From contig NZ_FWEX01000005.1 of assembly GCF_900170025.1 (NCBI RefSeq), forward strand, positions 419,073-483,072: 64,000 nt of DNA. The letters run 5' to 3'. The DNA is from Nitrospira sp. ND1 (lineage in GTDB: Bacteria > Nitrospirota > Nitrospiria > Nitrospirales > Nitrospiraceae). The notes under the pieces are model-generated. The model saw nothing but the letters and a program-made list of their open reading frames with translations, was not told where the DNA came from and made no database searches. A program made the position numbers and the translations under genes. Of this stretch, positions 36,178 to 44,143 are shown in pieces. Within the stretch, counting starts at the first letter, position 1. Every line of letters begins with the position of its first letter.

Positions 36178-36816
36178 ATGACACTGAACATCGTACAAAT
36201 CATTGAAGACGAACCTTTGCATGCGCAACTGCTGGACCACTCTCTCCGGCAGGCCCGCTATCGCACGAATGTGGCGCACGATGGCGTCACCGGGTTGGCG
36301 GACGTGATGCGACTCACGCCATCGCTCATCCTGCTGGACCTGATGCTTCCGGGGATGAACGGACAGGAAGTCTGTCGTCGCATCCGAAGCGAGCCTGCCA
36401 CGAAACACATTCCCATCATGATGATCAGCGCCCTGGGGAGTGATGAAGACCGGATTTCAGGAATACGCATGGGCGCGGACGATTATGTTGCGAAGCCGTT
36501 CAGTCCACGGGAGGTCGTATCTCGAGCGCAGGCCTTGCTCCGGCGATCCCAGGCTCAATGGGCCACCGCACCATGCCTCTCAGGCTCGCCGGTGACGATC
36601 AAAGACCACTGTCTGCAGCCGAAAGACGGCCGATCATTTGGTGGGATCGATCGAGACCTTCTCCGGAATCGGGTATCGTCATGTTGCCGCGACTCACCTC
36701 AGCGAATCCTCCCCCTCGTCCCGCATACGACACGATTCTCAGTGCGAGCAGGGCAGTTGGATCCCCCCCGTTCCAGTTGGACGCTTACGTCAGGCCGGTT
36801 CTCCAAACCGTCATAA
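36178..36816 (+). pseudogene. PhoB-like response regulator with destroyed output domain
   Basis: The receiver domain is intact (IIEDE, LLDLMLPG, VAKPFSP) and close to the regulator at 34189. After about residue 123 the open frame ceases to look like protein. The usual winged-helix end survives in another frame at about 36641-36700 (GSIETFSGIGYRH). About 50 residues of the DNA-binding domain are missing, so this copy has suffered a deletion plus frameshift. The receiver could still be made. The start could be the GTG at 36157. Confidence 0.75.
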
Positions 36817-36819
36817 CTC

Positions 36820-37298
36820 TCACCGCGTCCGGCGGCACCCCCCGCCGTTACCCTCTCCATGGGCCGGGGAACAGCGCACCGCCACCACTCGTATCGCTCC
36901 GAGCACGAGCACCTTCATGTGGTCCGCATCCTTGCACTCGAGCAAATTGATTTCCGTCAACATGACCATGAGAATTGTATCGTCGAGAAAGGTGACGTTG
37001 ATGCGGCCTTCAGAAAAATAGGTCCACGTGGCCTTAAACACTTCCACGACCGCGAGCCAGATCAGCGTATCGACACTGCTCTGGCACAGCCCGATTTCAA
37101 CCGGCACATCGAACAACTGTCGGATATCCAGGAAGGTCTTGGTGACCCCGCTAGGCAGGGCGATGAGGATCGTCGGGATGAGCAGACTGGGACGGCCTTG
37201 AGACCTTTCATCCATGCGTCGGTGAGATCGGTGTCCAGGAGCCGATCTATGATACCGTTAACTCGACCGACGCGTGGCTGGACCTCAAAATAAGTCAT
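36820..37298 (-). pseudogene. psiE: Frameshifted second copy of psiE
   Basis: The N-terminus (VNGIIDRLLDTDLTDAWMKG) and the rest (IPTILIALPSGVTKTFLDI onward) match intact psiE at 35405 but in two different frames. Comparing the two copies, one base is lost near 37190 (GTCCTCAG in the intact gene, GTCCCAG here). Seven residues of the last hydrophobic segment are also missing. It is a decayed paralogue from duplication of the regulator/psiE module. Confidence 0.8.
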
Positions 37299-37346
37299 GC
37301 GTTCGTATTCCTTTCCTGTCCACCCGAAATGGTCTTCGACCTGAAG

Positions 37347-37466
37347 TCACCACCCGTTCCTGATCATCGCGGACCACAACCCTGCAAACAGCCCGACCAG
37401 GAGCAGCATCGTGAAGAGAAACGTGCCGTTGCTGGAGACCGGTACCATCAACAAATCAGAAAGCAT
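37347..37466 (-). CDS. 39-residue single-span membrane peptide
   Basis: A short frame starting at 37466 behind a perfect AAGGAGGTG site, encoding a peptide with one hydrophobic helix (FLFTMLLLVGLFAGLWSAM) and a short basic end (IRNGW). The strong ribosome binding site and clean membrane segment make it a credible small protein. No family is recognised. It sits between the psiE pseudogene and the second PstS gene. Confidence 0.55.
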   Translation of the reverse strand: MLSDLLMVPVSSNGTFLFTMLLLVGLFAGLWSAMIRNGW

Positions 37467-37589
37467 CGGGCACCTCCTTGATGAACCATTGCCTTCACTC
37501 TCGCCTCACAGTTTAGAACCCCACTGTTCCAGACAGCTTAGAGGCCGATTAGGGAACGGTTACGTCTTCGGAACGGGCTGGACGGGAAG

Positions 37590-37622
37590 AGTTAACACGG
37601 AGTTAACGAGCCGCTAATAGCA
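37590..37622 (+). promoter_or_regulatory. Pho-box-like triple 11-bp repeat upstream of second pstS
   Basis: Three consecutive units with an exact 11-bp period: GTTAACACGGA, GTTAACGAGCC and GCTAATAGCAC. This is the best example in the window and lies about 115 bp before the second PstS gene. The layout of TTAA cores in tandem 11-bp units matches the cyanobacterial-type Pho box. Confidence 0.65.
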
Positions 37623-37734
37623 CAGCAATTGGCCCGGCGTATCCTGCGAGACATTCAAACAGGTTTGATCGATCACGATAACGACAGGTATCGACAGTCA
37701 TTCGGGACATCCACAACTCATACGGAGGCATCAC

Positions 37735-38895
37735 ATGGCACACGTGCAGCAGACAGGTTCCCATCACCGACCGAGAGCGCAAGCGTGGGTCGCGGCGGCA
37801 GCCGCCGCCATGCTGATCCTGACGGGCTCTCAGGTCCGCGCGGAGCACGCGGGATTGAGCGGCGGCAGTGGCCCCGCCGTGGACCCCGCGATCGAGCCCT
37901 ATGTGAACCACAACGGTCTCCAGGGGAAACTGAGCATCGCCGGGTCGGACACCATGCGACCGCTGATTGCAAAGCTCGCGGCGCAGTTCTCCAGTCTCCA
38001 CCCAGCCGCGCAGATTGCGGTCGAGGGAACCGGGTCGAGCGCAGCCATCCGCGAGTTTTTGCTGGGCCTGTCCTATCAACGGCGGGGAGACAAGGTTCAA
38101 GGCAGGGGCACGGCCGGCTCCACGACGGTTGAATTGCTGGCCTCTTCCCGGCAGTTGACGGAGGATGAATCCAAGGGCTTTGAGTCCAATTACGGCTATC
38201 GCCCCTTGGAAGTCCCCATCGCCATGGACGCTGTCGCCATCTATGTGAATAAGGACAACCCTCTTCAACGGCTGACCTTGGCGGAAGTGGATGCCATCTT
38301 CGGGAAAAACCATAAACGGGGCCTGGCCTCCGTCACCAATTGGAGTCAAATCGGATTGGGCGACTCCGCGCTGGCCAAACAGCCGGTTCACCTGTACGGG
38401 CGAGACAAGCGCTCCGGCACCAGGGAGTTTTTCAAACATGTCGCCCTGAAGGACGGGGAGCTGCTGGACGACGTGATCGAACAACCGGGTTCGGCGTCGG
38501 AGATCATTGCAATCGCCCAAGACCCGCTGGGCGTGGGATATGCCGGCGCCGGCTTCGACATCTCGGCTGTCCGTCAGGTACCCATTGCCGCCCAGCCGGA
38601 AGGACCGGCCCTGTTGCCGTCGGTCGAGACCGTCACCTCCGGTGCCTATCCGTTGGGCCGTTCGCTGTACCTGTATGTGAAGAAGGGCCCCAAAGACAAG
38701 CTGGATCCGGTGGTTGAAGAGTTTCTAGCCTTCGTGAACAGCCGCCAGGGACAGGAAACCGTGGCGCGGGCGAACTTCTATCCATTGACCTCGACGCAGG
38801 TGGCAAAGAATCGTCAGGAGCTGGGGCTGGCCAAAGGGGCGATGGTCACCATCCCACCTCAGGACCTGCAGGTCGCCGAACAACACGCACGGTAA
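37735..38895 (+). CDS. Second phosphate-binding PstS-family protein
   Basis: A 386-residue exported protein with a signal peptide ending near VRAEH (about residue 36) and a GGAGG site upstream. Ligand loops are AGSDTMRPLIAKLA near residue 69, GTGSSAAIREFL near residue 97 and GRDKRSGTREFFKHV near residue 222. No transporter genes accompany it, so it may feed the PstCAB of this region or act as a dedicated scavenger under starvation. A strong terminator follows. Confidence 0.87.
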   Translation: MAHVQQTGSHHRPRAQAWVAAAAAAMLILTGSQVRAEHAGLSGGSGPAVDPAIEPYVNHNGLQGKLSIAGSDTMRPLIAKLAAQFSSLHPAAQIAVEGTGSSAAIREFLLGLSYQRRGDKVQGRGTAGSTTVELLASSRQLTEDESKGFESNYGYRPLEVPIAMDAVAIYVNKDNPLQRLTLAEVDAIFGKNHKRGLASVTNWSQIGLGDSALAKQPVHLYGRDKRSGTREFFKHVALKDGELLDDVIEQPGSASEIIAIAQDPLGVGYAGAGFDISAVRQVPIAAQPEGPALLPSVETVTSGAYPLGRSLYLYVKKGPKDKLDPVVEEFLAFVNSRQGQETVARANFYPLTSTQVAKNRQELGLAKGAMVTIPPQDLQVAEQHAR

Positions 38896-38933
38896 CACCC
38901 CTCACCATCGCATCTGCGACGAGGGAACGGACA

Positions 38934-38976
38934 GGGAGCGCCTGGTGCAAAAGGCGCTCCCTTTTCTGTTTTTTTT
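38934..38976 (+). terminator. Rho-independent terminator after second pstS
   Basis: GGGAGCGCCT and AGGCGCTCCC form a 10-bp stem around GGTGCAAA, followed by TTTTCTGTTTTTTTT. Confidence 0.9.
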
Positions 38977-39057
38977 GGTATGATGCGCGCGATTCGGCCC
39001 CCGATGTTCGTGACCACCGATCATGCGTTCCCACGAACCAGAGACTGGAGAACAGGA

Positions 39058-39753
39058 ATGGATCCCATGTTGCGTCGAACCGTCATCCTCCCCTTGCTCC
39101 TTGCCGCCGCGGCGCACTTCGGCTGCAGCACCCCGCCGCCGCCACGCACCTCATATCAGGATCCTATCACCGCGATCCGGCTCTACGTGGATGACCGTGC
39201 CCAGTCCAGCCATCAGCACCCCGCCGACATCTCCCCGGAACAGATGGCGAAGGTGCTGGGCGGCCTGCGTGTCTTTCCGCGATCCGGATTCATCGGGTCC
39301 TTGATCTCGGGGCAGGCTAGCCCCAAGCCTGCCTTTGCATCCACTGAAATCCAGGCCTTGGCCCCGAGACTCAGCCGCGCGTTTACGGAGGCCAAGCCCG
39401 ATGAACTGGTGACGTTTTACCGTCGTTTTTCCGACAACAACACCGGGCTGGCCGTCACGTCCGGCGGGATGTTCGTCCAGGACGGGTATCTGACGGTGGT
39501 CCTCGCCAACGATCGGACGCTCCCGACCGATGGCATGAACCAAAACATGGTGACGGATTTTGATCCGATCGACAGTCCGCTCGTTCCGATTGCGCGCACG
39601 AGTTTTCGACTTGAATTCGCGCAGCCTTCGGCGCTGGCCGCACCCGACAAACGACCCGCTTGGCCCTATATCGACGAAGGCCGCATTCTCGCCATCGACC
39701 TTCGGCGGCTGTCCGCCGAGCCTAGATCCTCGGCCGTCCATCCGGCGCCGTAA
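39058..39753 (+). CDS. Hypothetical lipoprotein
   Basis: A protein of about 231 residues. The start is at MDPMLRRTV behind GGAGAACAGGA. A lipoprotein signal (LLLAAAAHFGCS) puts the lipidated Cys near residue 22. The mature part is soluble, with PDELVTFYRRFSDNN and GGMFVQDGYLTVVLANDR segments, and no recognised domain. It lies downstream of the second PstS gene but after a terminator, so it is probably transcribed alone. Confidence 0.65.
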   Translation: MDPMLRRTVILPLLLAAAAHFGCSTPPPPRTSYQDPITAIRLYVDDRAQSSHQHPADISPEQMAKVLGGLRVFPRSGFIGSLISGQASPKPAFASTEIQALAPRLSRAFTEAKPDELVTFYRRFSDNNTGLAVTSGGMFVQDGYLTVVLANDRTLPTDGMNQNMVTDFDPIDSPLVPIARTSFRLEFAQPSALAAPDKRPAWPYIDEGRILAIDLRRLSAEPRSSAVHPAP

Positions 39754-40200
39754 TTCCTTTCATATCTTAGGATCGTGCCGCCAGCCGACAAGACGTACTG
39801 TCTTCTCGGTCGGCGGCCCACATCCTGTGACGAATGGCATCGCCTCTCGTCACGGGCCGGCGGTCCTCCGAGAGGCCGAGGCCTGCACCAGGCGGCTGTT
39901 GAGACTACGCGAGCCGAGCTCGTCCGCCAGCATGCCGGTTTGTCGCGACGATCTGTAGGGGAGGCTCTTATGAAGAACGGGGAGGGGATTGTCGTGAACA
40001 GGTGGGACTGGCGATTGAGACTAGCCAGCTAGTCCGCCAAGACCCGTCGTTCGTCTCTCATGACAGCCCGGTGTTGCGGATCCTGACGAGATACGCTTCA
40101 CGATTCACGGATGTCGAGAAGGCCGCAGGCGAGACTGGCGAGTAGGAAGGCGGGCGTCCTGGACATGGATTCCGAACGCCCGCCAAGGCCTAGGCTCTCG
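39754..40200. other. Long intergenic region with several hairpins between convergent genes
   Basis: About 447 bp without a convincing gene. It holds a strong imperfect hairpin (39777-39817), a 7-bp GTGACGA/TCGTCAC inverted repeat near 39828-39854 and a 9-bp stem beside the porin stop (40149-40184). A 20-codon frame at 39970-40032 has a GGGGAGG site but no other support. Confidence 0.45.
40149..40184 (-). terminator. Stem-loop downstream of the porin gene
   Basis: GGCGGGCGT and ACGCCCGCC form a perfect 9-bp stem around 18 bases, just past the porin stop. No T-run follows in either direction, so termination is only probable. Confidence 0.5.
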
Positions 40201-41712
40201 TTAGTTCCAGAACCATTGCGTCATGAATCGCATCTGCGAGGCGTCGAAGTCGTTTTGGGCACGGTTCGCGACCAGCGTACTGTTCAAACCGTCCTTTGAC
40301 ATCCACTCCGCCACCACTCTGAAATGGGTGTCCGGCTCCCACACCAGACCGATATTCCAGGTGCGTGATTGGCCGTCCGGCGCCCCGTTGATTGATTTGA
40401 AGCCGCCGTAGTATTCCCCGTAACGCACATAGGGCGTCAACATACCGACATCCGAGTAGCGCCAGGTATAGTACCCTTGCACGTACCCGCCGACCACGTT
40501 GCTCTCTTCGATGAAGTTGGTTTGCGCGTTCCGTTTCGGCCCCCGGCCCACGGTGAACTCGGCCAAGAGTCCCCAAGGTTGCGGCGGGGTCCAGACATAG
40601 GCCGTGATTCGCTGATCCTTGATATCGCAGCCGCTCTCCGAGGTCAGGGTGCTGATACAGCGGGCGGCACTGGCGACCGTGGGCTGACTGGCTCCCTGTA
40701 CGGAAAACACGCCATGGTAACCAAGCACACCGGCTTCGAGCAGCCGACCGTTCCGGAATTGGAAGGGATAGGAGAGTTTGGCGCCGATGTGTTTGTCCTT
40801 ATTCAATTCCAACCGGCTCCTGCCTTGTCCGTTGTAGACCATGATCCCGAACACGCCATAGTCGCCGGGCCCGTTGTGATACGCGGCCAGTTGGGTAAAC
40901 CGCTCCTGGGCGACCTTTGGACTCCAGTAGTAGGCCACGCCCAGATCGCGTTCGCCGGGCGCGCCGCTCTGAATGGATTCGTGCCGGTCCATTTCCTGCC
41001 GGTTTGTGCTCGACCGGTAGGTATCGAATGCGTTGGGAACGCGTTGTAGACCGAAGCGGAAGCGGTGCACCTTGTCCTTGGTGAGGTAGTAATCCACCAT
41101 GGCGTCGATCATTTCATTGTTTGCCGGCGTCTGTTGCCCACCTTCGAGCGCGAACTGCATGAAGAAGGCCACTCGTTCCGACACTTGCCCCTGGAACACC
41201 AACCGCATCCGGCGGATGTAAAATTCATTGCCCTGCTGGTCGCCGAAGCTGTCGCCCAGAGGATTGTCGAAGAGGCGATTCGTGGGCGCCATATTGTACT
41301 TGTATTGGATGTACCCGGTCATGCGGATCCGTTCGTACCAGCGCGGATTGCCGGACATCTGCAATTCCGACGACTGTTCGAACACACGGCGTTCTTCCTC
41401 GGCCTTGAGACGGATCCAGTCTTCCTGCGTGATCACGCCTTTCTCAAGCAACAGGCTTTCGAGTGAGGTACTCTCGATCGAGAGGCGCTGACCCGATGTT
41501 TCTCGGTCGGTACTGTTCGCGGTGGGTATCGCCTGAGGTACCGACTCCATGGCGGAAAGCGCCTGGATCGATTGAGCGGGCCCCTGGGCGACGACTGTCG
41601 GCGCAGCATCGTTTGCGCCGGCCGATGCCTTCAGCGGCAAGAACAACAGCGCTCCGGCGATGCCGAGCGTCGCGGCAGACCATTTCAAGACACACATCCC
41701 CCCGTACTTCAT
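40201..41712 (-). CDS. OprP/OprO-family (phosphate-selective type) porin
   Basis: A 503-residue outer-membrane protein with a GGAGGG site 4 nt before its ATG. A signal peptide (AGALLFLPLKASAG) is followed by a coiled-coil-like linker (EEDWIRLKAEEERR) and a barrel rich in alternating aromatic residues, including RRMRLVFQGQVSERVAFFMQ. It ends in Trp-Asn (FMTQWFWN) rather than the usual Phe. The family includes phosphate and polyphosphate porins. The surrounding phosphate genes and Pho-like repeats favour that role, but the specificity is inferred. Confidence 0.85.
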   Translation of the reverse strand: MKYGGMCVLKWSAATLGIAGALLFLPLKASAGANDAAPTVVAQGPAQSIQALSAMESVPQAIPTANSTDRETSGQRLSIESTSLESLLLEKGVITQEDWIRLKAEEERRVFEQSSELQMSGNPRWYERIRMTGYIQYKYNMAPTNRLFDNPLGDSFGDQQGNEFYIRRMRLVFQGQVSERVAFFMQFALEGGQQTPANNEMIDAMVDYYLTKDKVHRFRFGLQRVPNAFDTYRSSTNRQEMDRHESIQSGAPGERDLGVAYYWSPKVAQERFTQLAAYHNGPGDYGVFGIMVYNGQGRSRLELNKDKHIGAKLSYPFQFRNGRLLEAGVLGYHGVFSVQGASQPTVASAARCISTLTSESGCDIKDQRITAYVWTPPQPWGLLAEFTVGRGPKRNAQTNFIEESNVVGGYVQGYYTWRYSDVGMLTPYVRYGEYYGGFKSINGAPDGQSRTWNIGLVWEPDTHFRVVAEWMSKDGLNSTLVANRAQNDFDASQMRFMTQWFWN

Positions 41713-41820
41713 TCAGCCCTCCTCATCGTGTGATGTTCGTACCGTTTGGCACATGACCATAGCCGGCAGTACAAGTGATAAAAACCAGATGATTTCACGG
41801 GCGCACTATCGATCGGCTTC

Positions 41821-41870
41821 GTGACAGTGCTGTCACCGCCTGGTTAAGTCTTTGTAAACAGCCGTTGAAG
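41821..41870. promoter_or_regulatory. Pho-box-like repeats between porin and response regulator
   Basis: GTTAAGTCTTT, GTAAACAGCCG and TTGAAG follow one another with an 11-bp period (cores at 41843, 41854, 41865). Read on the other strand, CTGTTTACAAA and GACTTAACCAG keep the same period toward the porin gene. Just beside it, GTGACAG-TG-CTGTCAC (41821-41836) is a 7-bp inverted repeat containing a CTGTCA half-site like that of the enterobacterial Pho box. Confidence 0.5.
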
Positions 41871-41971
41871 CCAGTCGGCCGACGAGAGAATTTACACGCA
41901 CGTAACATGTCGATGACCCCTCAACAATCTCCCGACGCCATAGTGCGTCCTCGAGAGGAGGGTTCAGCCGC

Positions 41972-42661
41972 ATGACCGACTTGAAAAAGACGATTCTTCT
42001 GGTGAGCGCCGATCGGACTGCCACCGGCTCTTTGGAGAAACTGCTCGAGCTGAACGGTTATCGCGCCTGGGTGTCGACGACACTGGCCGCCTCACTGAGC
42101 GAGATCCGGCGACGGCCTCCAATGTTGATTCTGTTGGACCGACAGATCCTTGCCACGGAGGGAGGACGCCGGGATCAGTTTCCTCCTGCGATCCCCATCA
42201 TCGTGCTGCAGCCGTTCGACAAATCCTGCGGTCAGGATGAATGCCTCACCGAGCTGGACGCCGGCTTCGACCTCGTCTTTTGTTCTCCCCATTCCCGGGA
42301 ACTCCTGGCGCATATTCGGGCGATCCTTCGTCGACACAACATGCCATCGGCGGCTCCATCCGTTCTTCGCGTCGAAGGGCTCACGATGGATATCTCCCGC
42401 CATGAGGTGACGGTTGAGGGAGCCCTCGTCGAACTCACACCGAAGGAATTTCGTATCCTCCATCAATTTCTTCTCGCACCGGGTGTCGTGCTGTCGAGGC
42501 AAGATCTGCTCAACCGTGTCTGGGGGGAGGACTATGCCCTAGAAGAACATGCGCTGGATGTTCACATTCATTCGCTACGCCAAAAAATCGAAGCAAACCC
42601 TGCCAAGCCGATTTTCATCGTGACCATTCGCGGGGTCGGATACAAACTTCAGAGCCCCTGA
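41972..42661 (+). CDS. OmpR/PhoB-type regulator with degenerate receiver
   Basis: A 229-residue protein. The winged-helix domain is well kept (ELTPKEFRILHQFLL near residue 151 and IVTIRGVGYKL at the end). The receiver keeps an Asp in LILLDRQIL but has lost parts of the active site: the N-terminal acidic pair reads VSADR and the conserved Lys region reads DLVFCSPHS instead of ITKPFSP. It may work independently of phosphorylation. It is divergent from the porin gene across the Pho-like repeats. Confidence 0.82.
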   Translation: MTDLKKTILLVSADRTATGSLEKLLELNGYRAWVSTTLAASLSEIRRRPPMLILLDRQILATEGGRRDQFPPAIPIIVLQPFDKSCGQDECLTELDAGFDLVFCSPHSRELLAHIRAILRRHNMPSAAPSVLRVEGLTMDISRHEVTVEGALVELTPKEFRILHQFLLAPGVVLSRQDLLNRVWGEDYALEEHALDVHIHSLRQKIEANPAKPIFIVTIRGVGYKLQSP

Positions 42662-42897
42662 GCGTTTTCATTTTGCGCTCTCTTTCCCGGACACCGCTCC
42701 TGTTGCCGCGGACCACCGCCACATTGACTCAGATGACATCTTGACCGGGTGCAGATAGATGTCCTCGAATAGGAAAAGGGGCGGCGAGTGCGTCGCCGGG
42801 GCAGGTAATAGAAGAGGTGATGGGTGAGGAAGAGGGGAGAGTTGGCCTGCTCCTACCTGGCAGGCCGTCGATGGACAAGTACCGATGCGGTGACGAG

Positions 42898-43281
42898 TTA
42901 GAACTCGTCCACCGACACCGGCTGCAACAGATCCCGTACCGAAAGAACCCCGACGATCGCGCCGCTCTTCAGGACACCCAGATGGCGGGTGTGGTGATGT
43001 TGCATGAGATCGGCCGCTTCCGTAATCGAACGGCGCTCATCCAAGCTGATGACTGGGCTGCTCATGATCGATTCCACGGGAACAAAATGCACCGGCCTGT
43101 TTTCACCCACGACTTTTCGAACGATATCGGACTCGGTCACGATGCCGACTACACGGTCGTTCTGCTCGATAAACACGCTGCCGACGTGGCGCTCGTTCAT
43201 CACTCTGGCTGCGTCCGCCGCCGAAGTGCCGGCCGGCACCGTCACCAGTTTCTTCGTCATGAGATCGCTCACTGTCACCAT
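42898..43281 (-). CDS. CBS-domain-pair protein
   Basis: About 127 residues made of two CBS domains and nothing else: MVTVSDLMTKKLVTVPAG, then DRVVGIVTESDIVRKV and the second SIMSSPVISLDERRSITEA with VGVLSVRDLL. The start at MVTVSD follows AAGGAGGAGACAGT. CBS pairs usually sense adenosine nucleotides and regulate partner proteins; no partner is obvious here. Pho-like repeats lie upstream. Confidence 0.88.
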   Translation of the reverse strand: MVTVSDLMTKKLVTVPAGTSAADAARVMNERHVGSVFIEQNDRVVGIVTESDIVRKVVGENRPVHFVPVESIMSSPVISLDERRSITEAADLMQHHHTRHLGVLKSGAIVGVLSVRDLLQPVSVDEF

Positions 43282-43376
43282 ACTGTCTCCTCCTTGTTGA
43301 ATGTGTGTCATCGGCGGCTGTCTCTCACCTTGCCGATGCTCTAACAGGGAAGATACTCCTGTTACGTTCCAGGATG

Positions 43377-43403
43377 GTTAGGCGACCGTAAATTCTATGT
43401 TAC
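43377..43403 (-). promoter_or_regulatory. Pho-box-like triple repeat upstream of the CBS gene
   Basis: In + strand order GTTAG (43377), GTAAA (43388) and GTTAC (43399) are spaced exactly 11 bp; on the minus strand this reads GTAAC, TTTAC, CTAAC toward the CBS gene. The period matches the other candidates though the cores vary. Confidence 0.4.
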
Positions 43404-43493
43404 GAATGATCCGACAGGGAAAAGGGAGGAGGACAGGCGCGGCACAGGCGAGGATCGCCCATGCCGCACCGTGAGAGGAATGCCGGGGAACGA

Positions 43494-44069
43494 CTACTCT
43501 TTCACTACGAAGTGGACGCTGCGATTCTTCTGCCAGCAGACCGGATTGTGCTGAAGACACAACGGCCGGTCTTTTCCGTAACTGGTCGTATCGACCTGGA
43601 GCTGACTCATGCCCAACGATTCGAGGTAGCGTTTCACGGAGAGGGCTCGCCGTTCACCTAACACCAGATTGTATTCGGAGGTCCCGACTTCGTCACAACG
43701 GCCTTCCAGCAACACCTTGGTGATCCGGTTGTCTTTCAACCGCTTGGCATTGGCCTCGACCGCCGTGAGCGCATCGTCCCGCAGGACGTATTGGTCAAAA
43801 TCAAACAGCACATCGGGGAACGGAATGTTCTGCTCCCCGGTCGCATTCCGCGCGGCCATCTCCACCGATCGCAACGGCACCGGAGCCGGTTCCGGCGGGG
43901 CGGGGATTTCCTGTACCGGAGCCGCAGCCACACGCTCCTCCGCGCGGGGCTTCGGTGGAGTCGCCGTCACTCCTCCACTGGTTCCCGATTTGCTCGCGCA
44001 GCCGTCAAGAAACAAGGGGCCGGCGACGGCAAGCAATCCGAGCAGGACAAACGGGCGCAAACGTATCAT
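43494..44069 (-). CDS. pal: Pal-like peptidoglycan-associated OmpA-family lipoprotein
   Basis: A 191-residue lipoprotein. A signal peptide ends at lipobox LDGC near residue 25, followed by a proline-rich linker and a C-terminal OmpA domain (from about residue 85) with LEGRCDEVGTSEYNLVLGERRA, the peptidoglycan-binding motif. Pal tethers the outer membrane to the cell wall. No tol genes are adjacent, so it may be a Pal paralogue rather than the Tol partner. Confidence 0.82.
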   Translation of the reverse strand: MIRLRPFVLLGLLAVAGPLFLDGCASKSGTSGGVTATPPKPRAEERVAAAPVQEIPAPPEPAPVPLRSVEMAARNATGEQNIPFPDVLFDFDQYVLRDDALTAVEANAKRLKDNRITKVLLEGRCDEVGTSEYNLVLGERRALSVKRYLESLGMSQLQVDTTSYGKDRPLCLQHNPVCWQKNRSVHFVVKE

Positions 44070-44143
44070 GAAAACCTCCGGCGCTAGGTGAGTTCGTGGA
44101 GTGGACGAGGCACAGAATAATCAAATCGAACGAACAGGGCAAG

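Noticed and set aside
37411-37617. A 68-codon + strand frame before the second pstS
   Set aside because: It overlaps the Pho-like repeats and the better supported minus-strand membrane peptide, and has no ribosome site or domain.
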